From: Akkermansia massiliensis
GTDB lineage: Bacteria > Verrucomicrobiota > Verrucomicrobiia > Verrucomicrobiales > Akkermansiaceae
Length of the DNA stretch: 64,000 nt
Direction of reading: 5' to 3'
Assembly: GCF_023516715.1 (NCBI RefSeq)
Contig: NZ_JAMGSI010000001.1
Location: 868,001-932,000 of the forward strand
The notes below the pieces were generated by a model, which was given only the letters and a program-made list of their open reading frames with translations, ran no database searches and was not told where the DNA came from. This document shows, one piece after another, positions 52,337-59,020 of this stretch; the stretch's first letter is position 1, and each line of letters begins with the position of its first letter. Position numbers and translations under genes: made by a program.

Positions 52337-53733
52337 AAGCAGGAAATGTCCAGATTTTGGATCAGTTCGGCCGGCCGTTTTCAAGCCGCCCCATTTACAA
52401 GAGCGGCAGTTATGATGACGGGCTGCAGCGGCTTCCGAATTATCTCAAAGAACCGGAACAGCTTTCCGGGAGTCTTACCCGGAAGAACCTTATTTCCGCG
52501 TCCCGTCTGTTGTACAAGAACAACGGCGTTGTAAAAGGTGCCGTGAACATGAAGGCTGAATACTCTATCGGGAAAGCGTTTCTGTTCAAATCTCTGTGCA
52601 AGAATCCGGAAGTTGCGGCGAAGTATGACGAGTACATCAAGGCGTTTTACAAAGTTGCATGCGTGAACGGAAAGAATTTTCACTCGCTCCTGTATCTGAT
52701 CTCCACCGCCATCGACATTGATGGGGATTGCTTTGTAATGTTGACGGAAAGCAAGACGGGGTTTCCTCAACTGCAATTTATCCGGGCAAACCGTGTTTGC
52801 TCTCCTAAAAATGGCCTTATTGACTCTGGAAAATATAAGGGATTGAACGTGCTGCACGGCGTCATAACCAATCGCATGGGACGTGAAATCGCTTATTGGC
52901 TGGACGGCGACGAACCAGGGGGAGGTGAAATCATCCCGGCATCCTCAATACTTCATATCGTGGATGACGACTTTCTTTCCTCCTGCCGGGGCGAGCCTCT
53001 CTTCTCTCATGGCCTCAAGGAATTCCGATACATTGATGATATCAATACAGCCGAACTTGGGGCCATGAAGATTGCGTCACAAATTGCCCTGGTAAAAAAG
53101 AACGAAACGGGAGAAGTTGACATAACGCAGGCTTATGCCAAACCGTCCAATAATGGGGAGGTGCTCATCCGGAATACTGGTGATAAGCAAATTGTATTTT
53201 TGAAGTCTGAAGATTCCCTTGACTCCCTGAAGATTGAGCGCCCCTCTCCGAACTACATGAGTTTTTCAGAACGGCTTCTGAAGGGCGTTTTATCCGGGGT
53301 GGGTGTGCCCTATGATATCGTGGTCAATCCGGATTCAAGCGGCGTTGGGAACAGAATGTCTCTGTCCAAATTTGACAATACCACGCGAGATCGGGCCACG
53401 CTGCTTGAAGATGCTGCCAGACTGCTTGTACAGTATATCTTGGCCGTAGGTATCCAGCGGGAGGACATCCCGCACGCGGAAGGCTGGTGGAACATGATGT
53501 TCAGCCGCGCCAAGCGTCCAAGCGTAGACATGGGCCGCGACTCCAACAGCCAATTGAAAGAGTACAATGCCGGTATTAAAAACCTCACAGAAATCTGTGA
53601 GGAAAACGGAACGCAGGTTGAGGACCATTTGAGAATACGTGCCAGGGAAGCCGCCATTGCGGAGAAGTTGCGCCGTGAAGCTGAAGCAGAATTTGGAGTA
53701 GAAATCTCTCCGGATTATATCAGGAAGTTTTAA
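52333..53733 (+). CDS. Phage portal protein (lambda gpB type)
   Basis: 466 residues. The portal core is visible: RKNLISASRLLYKNNGVVKG-AVNMKAEYSIGKAF, STAIDIDGDCFVMLTES, QLQFIRANRVCSPKNG, ILHIVDDDFLSSCRGEPLFS, and a C-terminal charged tail. This matches the lambda-family portal. Twelve copies would form the ring through which DNA enters and leaves the head. It overlaps the gpW-like gene by 4 nt and is followed 1 nt later by the protease gene. Confidence 0.88.
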   Translation: MKAGNVQILDQFGRPFSSRPIYKSGSYDDGLQRLPNYLKEPEQLSGSLTRKNLISASRLLYKNNGVVKGAVNMKAEYSIGKAFLFKSLCKNPEVAAKYDEYIKAFYKVACVNGKNFHSLLYLISTAIDIDGDCFVMLTESKTGFPQLQFIRANRVCSPKNGLIDSGKYKGLNVLHGVITNRMGREIAYWLDGDEPGGGEIIPASSILHIVDDDFLSSCRGEPLFSHGLKEFRYIDDINTAELGAMKIASQIALVKKNETGEVDITQAYAKPSNNGEVLIRNTGDKQIVFLKSEDSLDSLKIERPSPNYMSFSERLLKGVLSGVGVPYDIVVNPDSSGVGNRMSLSKFDNTTRDRATLLEDAARLLVQYILAVGIQREDIPHAEGWWNMMFSRAKRPSVDMGRDSNSQLKEYNAGIKNLTEICEENGTQVEDHLRIRAREAAIAEKLRREAEAEFGVEISPDYIRKF

Positions 53734-53734
53734 T

Positions 53735-54481
53735 GTGATGAAACCGTTATATTGTGAAGAAACTGCATGGCTGACGAAGATTCGCCAGCGGAAGAGCCTG
53801 GAACCGAAAGCCGCAGGGAATCCGGATTTTGACTTCTCATTTTTCATCCAGACACGCCAAAAAGCGCGGGTAATTGGGTCATCCTTGGTGATTGACGTGA
53901 TTGGGCCTCTATACGGTGACGGCGTGCCGTTGAATGAAGTCCTGGGCGGCACGAATTATCAGTCCATCGTGAAGGAAATAAAGGGTGCTGCCGGGAACAT
54001 TGATGAAGTTGTTTTCATTTTTGACTCTCCGGGAGGTGACGTGCAAGGCTGTCATGAAACAGCAGAATTGATTAAATCTCTGCCAGTGGAAACAGTGGCT
54101 TATGTCAAAGGCATGTGCTGCTCTGCCGCCTATTATTTGGCTTCCGCTTGTGATCAAGTGGTCGTGACGGAAACGGCGCTGGTTGGCAGTATCGGGACGG
54201 TCATCAGCCTGTGGAATGCCAAGAGTGAGGAAATATTGACCATCACGAATGATGATGCTGTTTTCAAGCATCCGGAAACCCCGATGAATACGGAGGCAAT
54301 CGCCTATTACAGGGATTTGTGCAACAAGATCGCCGGGCGGTTTCAGGAATTTGTGGCTTCAGGACGTCCCGGTTTATCTGCGGATGCGTTTTCCGGCAAG
54401 GTTTTTGTGGCGGAAGATGCTGTTTCCCTAGGCCTGATTGATGATGTAATACCCTGGGTCGATTTTCCTGGAGTGGTATGA
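53735..54481 (+). CDS. Phage prohead protease (S49/ClpP-like, lambda gpC type)
   Basis: 248 residues. SppA-type core: VVFIFDSPGGDVQGCHETAE (oxyanion region), GMCCSAAYYLASACDQVVVT (nucleophile Ser in CCSAAYY), ETALVGSIGTVISLWN, then FSGKVFVAEDAVSLGLIDDV. It would cut scaffold during head maturation. In lambda the same position carries the C/Nu3 nested genes; the small coiled-coil protein downstream here is separate. Confidence 0.86.
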   Translation: MMKPLYCEETAWLTKIRQRKSLEPKAAGNPDFDFSFFIQTRQKARVIGSSLVIDVIGPLYGDGVPLNEVLGGTNYQSIVKEIKGAAGNIDEVVFIFDSPGGDVQGCHETAELIKSLPVETVAYVKGMCCSAAYYLASACDQVVVTETALVGSIGTVISLWNAKSEEILTITNDDAVFKHPETPMNTEAIAYYRDLCNKIAGRFQEFVASGRPGLSADAFSGKVFVAEDAVSLGLIDDVIPWVDFPGVV

Positions 54482-54505
54482 AAACGCAACGGTTTTGCCA
54501 TAAGT

Positions 54506-54895
54506 ATGGCACTATTCAAGTCTGATCAAAATATCGTTGATGCGCTCAAACAAGAGCTTGCCTCTTTTGGGGCAGAAATAAAGGATGGGATTAAAGAAAT
54601 CCAATCCTCTATTAAAGCTCTTTGTGAGCGTGTCGAAGCCCTGGAAAAGGAGAATGTCAAGCTCCACGCATCCGTTGCCCTCAAGAAAAACCAGCTTGAG
54701 GAAGAAGCCGATACGAAGGCGAGCCAGAAGGCCGCTGAAATGGTGGCTGGTATGGGACATAAAGCCGTAGTGGATAAGCCGGAAGACGGTGAAGAAAACT
54801 CCTCTATCCTGGAGCAGTACTCAGCTCTTTCCGGAGAGGAACAGAGGAAGTTTTATGCTGCTCATAAGGATGAGTTGGTAAAACTTTGCAAGTAA
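54506..54895 (+). CDS. Phage scaffold-like coiled-coil protein
   Basis: 129 residues starting MALFKSDQNIVDALKQELAS. A long Lys/Glu-rich coiled coil (about residues 5-70) leads into a charged C-terminal part with SGEEQRKFYAAHKDELVKLC. It lies between protease and capsid, where scaffolding or head-decoration proteins are found. No family recognised; scaffolding is inferred. Confidence 0.6.
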   Translation: MALFKSDQNIVDALKQELASFGAEIKDGIKEIQSSIKALCERVEALEKENVKLHASVALKKNQLEEEADTKASQKAAEMVAGMGHKAVVDKPEDGEENSSILEQYSALSGEEQRKFYAAHKDELVKLCK

Positions 54896-54935
54896 TCAAT
54901 AACAATATTAACGATTAAAACCATTTTTTAGAATT

Positions 54936-55772
54936 ATGGCTCTTTCAGATGCTCACAAGATAGTTATTCACAGTGAAGTCATTTCTTCTTTGCGTAAGGC
55001 TCTGGCTCCGCTGGAATACTTTAAGAAGGATTTCCGAATGGAGTATGCTTCCGAGATTAAATTCAAGAATGTAAAAGCCGCCGGAAATATTACTGAAAAC
55101 CCTTCTGATTACCAGATGGATAAAGAAAATGAAGGGGATTTAATCCCCCTGTCACTTACTGAACTCCATCAACCCTGGCGCATTACGCCCGCCGAAAAGC
55201 GGAATGGGTGGAAATTGGCGGATTTGGCAAAAACGAACGCTACGGCGTTTGCCAATAACTTGAACAAGCGCATACTTTCCCTTGTTACAGCGGATGGAGC
55301 CAAGGTTATCGGTACGGCTGACGCTTTCACAAAGCGTAAGTGCATCAACCTCAGCGGAGACGTAGAATCCGACGAACCTCGCCTTTTGCTGGCGCCTGAT
55401 TATTACCGAGCTATTCTTCCGGAAAATACGACGGAATTCCGGCTTGATGGAGGCGCTTACGGATTTGATTCCATCCATAAGGTCAAGACCTCCGTCTTTG
55501 CTGATAACGTAGTCGGTATTTCCTATGATGGAGGTGCGGTTGCTGTTGGTTCCGCCCTTCCGGAGATCGACGAGGCTTTCAAGGATGATATCCATTCCGA
55601 GGTCATTCAGGTGGAAGGTCTTGCTGGTCTTTCTATCCTGTTTTGCACTTGGCTTGATTTGAAAACTCGCGCGGAATGGGCTTCTCTGGGCCTGATGTTC
55701 GGGGCAAAGATTCTCGAGGCTGACAAGGTGAAAGGATACGTTGCCGCTGCTGTTGCGTCAGATGAAGGCTGA
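54936..55772 (+). CDS. Phage major capsid protein
   Basis: 278 residues. It lies directly after protease and coiled-coil gene. It has an N-terminal helical region (HKIVIHSEVISSLRKALAPL), an E-loop-like segment (ENPSDYQMDKENEGDLIPLS) and a globular part with LLLAPDYYRAILPENTTEFR. No identity to a named capsid is claimed; size and position fit an HK97-fold capsid of a small siphophage. A strong terminator follows at 55800, unusual within a morphogenesis operon. Confidence 0.7.
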   Translation: MALSDAHKIVIHSEVISSLRKALAPLEYFKKDFRMEYASEIKFKNVKAAGNITENPSDYQMDKENEGDLIPLSLTELHQPWRITPAEKRNGWKLADLAKTNATAFANNLNKRILSLVTADGAKVIGTADAFTKRKCINLSGDVESDEPRLLLAPDYYRAILPENTTEFRLDGGAYGFDSIHKVKTSVFADNVVGISYDGGAVAVGSALPEIDEAFKDDIHSEVIQVEGLAGLSILFCTWLDLKTRAEWASLGLMFGAKILEADKVKGYVAAAVASDEG

Positions 55773-55799
55773 TTTTCTTTGTATTCATGCTGGTGTTTA

Positions 55800-55829
55800 C
55801 CGTCCCGGATTTGTCCGGGGCGGTTTTTT
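55800..55829 (+). terminator. Terminator after the capsid gene
   Basis: CCGTCCCGGA-TTTG-TCCGGGGCGG (10 bp with one T-G pair) followed by TTTTTT. It sits between capsid and connector genes. Confidence 0.88.
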
Positions 55830-55850
55830 GTGCAACGCACCGCCATTTGT

Positions 55851-56150
55851 ATGAGATTCACAGAGGCTGCCAACGTTGCTCACCGGAGTATTAACCGGGT
55901 ATTGCCACAGACAGAAATTGTCTACAATGGCCAGACGTACCGGGGGTACATGAATTCCCGGGACATAACCATTGAACGCCAGGAAGGAGGGTATTGCAAC
56001 CAGCGGGACCGCATCATTCACATCCAGACAGGGGACGCTTTTCAGATTGGGGGGCGTGTGGGGTGCGAAGGGATGAAATTCAAGATTACCGCCGTCACAA
56101 GTAATTGTGTTTACAAGGTATTAACTTTATCAGCCGATTTATATGAGTAG
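55851..56150 (+). CDS. Phage head-tail connector (gpFII-position)
   Basis: 99 residues from ATG 55851 (MRFTEAANVAHRSINRVLPQ). It is a small beta-rich protein with VYNGQTYRGYMNSRDITIER and IHIQTGDAFQIGGRVGCEGM. Position after capsid and before a gpZ-like gene suggests a head completion/tail attachment protein like lambda gpFII. The next gene overlaps its end by 8 nt. Confidence 0.55.
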   Translation: MRFTEAANVAHRSINRVLPQTEIVYNGQTYRGYMNSRDITIERQEGGYCNQRDRIIHIQTGDAFQIGGRVGCEGMKFKITAVTSNCVYKVLTLSADLYE

Positions 56151-56898
56151 CATGGAAGTCCGGATAGATGTGAAAGGAATGGATAGCGCCTTGAAAAAGG
56201 CGAAAACGAATATTGAGCGTTTCGGAAATTTATATACTACGTTGCTTGCCTACAATACCGCTAGCGGGATGTGCTTTAACGCCACTCTTCCGCTGGGAAA
56301 AAATCGCAAATCAAAGGTTTCCGGAAGAAAATCCGGGGAAGGGGCTGTCAGCCGGGACGTTTCCCGCGCCGGGCGCGGTGTTGGATCGTTTATCAACCAA
56401 CTAAAGGAAAGAGACATAAAAAGGGCAAGACAGGTTGCCGGCATGCTTTCTTTAAAGGCAGATCCTCAAAAGGCTGCCGAAGTGGCGACGGATGTTTTTG
56501 GGCAGGTTGTGCGCTTTTATCAGAGTTACAGCCCGGAATTTCATACTTCTGCCCGGAAGAATGGTCGTGTGTCCTCCTTTACTGGGAATGTCGTGCTCAA
56601 TAGAAAGAGTACGGAGAACTATAAGAATAAGGTATTCAAGCATATCGGGAAGGCAAAATCAGGGTGGCTGATTAATACTTCTTATGGATGGGCTGCTCGT
56701 GCGCCTCAATGGATTGCGCGGCATGGGAAAAACGGGACAATCAAGAAGTTGCCTGATGGAGGTATCGAAATTGAAAATAATCTGTCTTATGCCTCGGAGG
56801 CTATGCTTAAGGCGCTTGTACCGTTTGTCCAAACCAAGGCATTGCAGGCCACGAACTTGAAATTGCACCATGAGTGGCAAAGGAGAAACAGGGTATGA
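56143..56898 (+). CDS. Phage tail-completion protein (gpZ/gp10-like)
   Basis: 251 residues. It begins MSSMEVRIDVKGMDSALKKA, a pattern common in HK97-gp10/gpZ proteins (V-G-x-x-x-A-L-x-x). Basic middle (KNRKSKVSGRKSGEGAVSR) and SGWLINTSYGWAARAPQWIA near the end. Stop overlaps the next start (ATGA). Confidence 0.6.
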   Translation: MSSMEVRIDVKGMDSALKKAKTNIERFGNLYTTLLAYNTASGMCFNATLPLGKNRKSKVSGRKSGEGAVSRDVSRAGRGVGSFINQLKERDIKRARQVAGMLSLKADPQKAAEVATDVFGQVVRFYQSYSPEFHTSARKNGRVSSFTGNVVLNRKSTENYKNKVFKHIGKAKSGWLINTSYGWAARAPQWIARHGKNGTIKKLPDGGIEIENNLSYASEAMLKALVPFVQTKALQATNLKLHHEWQRRNRV

Positions 56899-57230
56899 TT
56901 ATGGATCGTGTCATCAGTCATTTGAGGAATTCCGGGTTTACTGTCTACAAAGCCGGGAGTAACAGCGACATAGAACGGAAGCCCTGCGTCGTCATAGGCA
57001 TGGCCGGGTATACTCAGCCTTGGGCGCCTTTGCCCGCCAGGGAATATACGCTTTCCATGATTCTGATCAATAACCGGTCTGATTCGGAAATGGAAAGAAC
57101 CCTTGTGGAGACGTTATTCCGGCTGGATTGTGGTGAACAGTGTGATTTTTTCAATATTACGGATTATTCGGCTACGCTGGATGATGATGACTGGGTAACT
57201 ACTTGGACATTGCGTTATATTGAAAGATAG
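56895..57230 (+). CDS. Phage tail terminator-like protein (gpU-position)
   Basis: 111 residues from ATG 56895, chosen because it overlaps the preceding TGA (ATGA). MIMDRVISHLRNSGFTVYKA then REYTLSMILINNRSDSEMER. Small alpha/beta protein preceding the tail-tube gene, the gpU position of lambda. Sequence identity to gpU is not claimed. Confidence 0.55.
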   Translation: MIMDRVISHLRNSGFTVYKAGSNSDIERKPCVVIGMAGYTQPWAPLPAREYTLSMILINNRSDSEMERTLVETLFRLDCGEQCDFFNITDYSATLDDDDWVTTWTLRYIER

Positions 57231-57285
57231 TTTTATACTATTTTGATAATCAATCTAATATATAAAATTTATCCGTAGAAATATA

Positions 57286-57314
57286 TTGCAAAAAGATACG
57301 GATTTCTGTATTAT
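57286..57314 (+). promoter_or_regulatory. Strong sigma-70-type promoter inside the tail operon
   Basis: TTGCAA (57286-57291), exactly 17 nt, TATTAT (57309-57314). It lies in AT-rich DNA and starts a short transcript at about 57321. The first transcribed bases form the hairpin CCGGG-TTGGT-CCCGG (57322-57336). Confidence 0.7.
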
Positions 57315-57358
57315 GCACGTGCCGGGTTGGTCCCGGATTAAAAAAGGAGGTGTAATAT

Positions 57359-57418
57359 GTGAGACAACAGGAACTAATACAACGGTTGATTGAACTTCTG
57401 ATAGTTCTGTTCAACTAA
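57359..57418 (+). CDS. 19-residue micro-peptide MRQQELIQRLIELLIVLFN
   Basis: GTG-started ORF of 19 codons ending TAA. The Shine-Dalgarno AAGGAGG (57344-57350) is the best in the window, 8 nt before the GTG. An overlapping ATG (57357) is followed at once by TGA, a start-stop. The peptide is amphipathic: polar MRQQELIQR followed by hydrophobic LIELLIVLF. It has its own promoter (57286) and terminator (57424). It may be a membrane-active micro-peptide, a leader peptide for attenuation, or a translated small RNA. Its first bases and the ELI stretch echo the start of the tail-tube gene 114 nt downstream. Confidence 0.55.
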   Translation: MRQQELIQRLIELLIVLFN

Positions 57419-57423
57419 AGGAA

Positions 57424-57460
57424 AAACCCCTCGGAGCAGCCACTCCGGGGGGTTTGATTT
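57424..57460 (+). terminator. Terminator of the micro-gene, upstream of the tail-tube gene
   Basis: AAACCCC-T-CGGAG pairs with CTCCG-G-GGGGTTT (13 bp with one T-G) around CAGCCA, followed by TTTGATTT. It ends the micro-gene transcript or attenuates transcription into the tail-tube gene. Confidence 0.88.
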
Positions 57461-57472
57461 AGAGGTGAACAT

Positions 57473-58015
57473 GTGAATTGTTCGGAACTAATACGCCTTC
57501 AATATGCCTCATTCTGCGATTTTGTCAAGCGGGAAATGGTGGTGGAGCAGCCGGAAGCGCAACGCACGGCCATTTGTATGGCAAAAGCATCTGATTTTAT
57601 CCAGCACGGAGAAGGTATTTTCGGGCTCAATTATTCCGGTGAACAGGAATTCGGAGCAATCATTTCTTCCGTTAGTTATTCATGGTCGGCCAAAGGTGAT
57701 GTAGAACTTACTGGGGACAAGGGATTGATGGAGGGGAACACGCTTTATGATTCCCGCTGTGAAATTACCTGGGAAGCCTATATGAGAAAGACTGGCACGG
57801 AAGTGCCCCACATTGGCGATATTGTTGATGTGCATGCTGATGTCTTGAATCTCTGCATCAAGAATTCCGGTGAAGAAATTCCGGCAAAGGTGACTAAGGC
57901 CATTTGCAAGAGCGTGGATGTGAAGATGGAGACGCAGAATTATAGGAGTTTCACGGTTAAAGCTACTTATGGTCCTAATATCGTTGCTCTGAATCCGGAT
58001 ATTGCTTCCGAATGA
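57473..58015 (+). CDS. Phage major tail tube protein
   Basis: 180 residues from GTG 57473, with GAGG 7 nt upstream; an ATG at 57536 is an alternative. It contains GIFGLNYSGEQEFGAIISSV, SWSAKGDVELTGDKGLMEGN and KMETQNYRSFTVKATYGPNI. Position (after gpU-like, before chaperones and tape measure) and size match a siphophage tube protein. Initiation shares ATGTGA and GGAACTAATAC with the micro-gene upstream. A GC-rich hairpin follows its stop at 58025. Confidence 0.72.
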   Translation: MNCSELIRLQYASFCDFVKREMVVEQPEAQRTAICMAKASDFIQHGEGIFGLNYSGEQEFGAIISSVSYSWSAKGDVELTGDKGLMEGNTLYDSRCEITWEAYMRKTGTEVPHIGDIVDVHADVLNLCIKNSGEEIPAKVTKAICKSVDVKMETQNYRSFTVKATYGPNIVALNPDIASE

Positions 58016-58024
58016 CAAATTTAA

Positions 58025-58049
58025 GGGGAGGTGAGCTTCACGCCTCCCC
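58025..58049 (+). terminator. GC-rich hairpin after the tail-tube gene
   Basis: GGGGAGG at 58025-58031 pairs with CCTCCCC at 58043-58049 (7 bp) around TGAGCTTCACG. No T-run follows, so it may stabilise the 3' end or attenuate weakly. Confidence 0.5.
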
Positions 58050-58084
58050 TCCCCTCAAACAAAAAATAATATAATAGACAGAAC

Positions 58085-58459
58085 ATGAATAATATAATCA
58101 ATATTGAAGATATTAATCTCGCCAGCGCTTTGCTCGCTGCTACAGCCCCTATCGCCAAGCGGGCGGAGATAATCATTACAGACCGGGGAGAACGGAAGGT
58201 TTTTTATTTTACGGATACCCTGGAGACGCGGGAAATGATCAGGAAGTGGAAGGATCCTGATTTTGTGAAGAACAATCCGGAAGATCCGTTTGCCCTGGTC
58301 AAGGCGGCCTTTGATTGCCGCCGCGGCATTCTGTCTGGCCTTTCCCGATTCCGGAAAATAGCCTGTATCCGTTCCAGGGATGGGGAGAAGGTCGCCTTAA
58401 TTCCGGAGAATTGTCCGGAAGAGGATAAAATGGAAATCATGGGGCGTTTGAACTCTTGA
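58085..58459 (+). CDS. Phage tail protein of unknown function
   Basis: 124 residues. It begins MNNIINIEDINLASALLAAT and has RKVFYFTDTLETREMIRKWK, DPFALVKAAFDCRRGILSGL. No family recognised. It lies between tube and chaperone genes and may itself be a chaperone or a DUF-type tail protein. Confidence 0.6.
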   Translation: MNNIINIEDINLASALLAATAPIAKRAEIIITDRGERKVFYFTDTLETREMIRKWKDPDFVKNNPEDPFALVKAAFDCRRGILSGLSRFRKIACIRSRDGEKVALIPENCPEEDKMEIMGRLNS

Positions 58460-58469
58460 GTGTTGGAAT

Positions 58470-58853
58470 ATGATGAAAGATGAGGAAAAAGCCTTGAAGC
58501 TCCGTCCCCTGTCTATTGGGAGCATGGAGCTGATGCAGCGGTTTAACTGTGGATTCATGGACGGGAGCATGAATCTGGGCTGCATTGTGGAATATATTTA
58601 TATTCATACGGAGGATATTGAAACGCTTGAGTCCATGAGCCTTGATGCGTTTAAGGAAGCCGTCCGAAGATTCAAATATGAATTAAGCCCTGATGAAATG
58701 CAGCGTATTTCATCCCTGGTAGGTATGCAGGCGCAGCAGGTTGATGAAGCCGCTTTTACTGTTGAGGACTCCAAAAAAAAACGGGAGGGGACAGGCCGGA
58801 CTATTTTATCCAGGTGGTTTGGGCGATTGCGTCGAAAACGGGCTATCCCTTAA
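58470..58853 (+). CDS. Tail assembly chaperone (gpG-type), zero-frame product
   Basis: 127 residues, starting MMKDEEKALKLRPLSIGSME and FNCGFMDGSMNLGCIVEYIY. Near the end the codons TCC AAA AAA AAA CGG (58770-58784) include an A9 run. After that the zero frame gives a basic tail (GRTILSRWFGRLRRKRAIP) that looks unlike real coding sequence. It is the G protein of a G/GT pair that chaperones the tape measure. Confidence 0.75.
   Translation: MMKDEEKALKLRPLSIGSMELMQRFNCGFMDGSMNLGCIVEYIYIHTEDIETLESMSLDAFKEAVRRFKYELSPDEMQRISSLVGMQAQQVDEAAFTVEDSKKKREGTGRTILSRWFGRLRRKRAIP
58773..58781 (+). promoter_or_regulatory. A9 slippery site for -1 programmed frameshift
   Basis: Nine A residues in frame as AAA AAA AAA. 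Slippage by -1 leads into an open frame that runs to 59020. The A AAA AAA heptamer is a known class of bacterial slippery sequence. Confidence 0.72.
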
Positions 58854-59020
58854 ATTACATTAAATATGATATTCCCTACAGCATGATCCTGCAGTTCCTA
58901 ATGAGCGAATGTGTTGCAAATGGCGTAAGCTGTTATTACACCCATGCCCGGAAGGTGGATCATGCTGATTTGGAGCGTTTGGACGCTCTGTTTAACAAGC
59001 CTGTTGATGTTGAAGAATGA
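58781..59020 (+). CDS. Frameshift extension (T part) of the tail chaperone G-T
   Basis: Open frame -1 relative to the G gene. From the slippery site it reads TGGDRPDYFIQVVWAIASKT then GYPLNYIKYDIPYSMILQFL, MSECVANGVSCYYTHARKVD and the end DALFNKPVDVEE. It has a good ATG only at 58814 and no Shine-Dalgarno there, so it is probably made as a fusion of 104 G residues and 79 T residues (183 in total). Its stop overlaps the tape-measure start by 4 nt. In lambda the GT protein binds the tape measure through T. Confidence 0.72.
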   Translation, partial: TGGDRPDYFIQVVWAIASKTGYPLNYIKYDIPYSMILQFLMSECVANGVSCYYTHARKVDHADLERLDALFNKPVDVEE

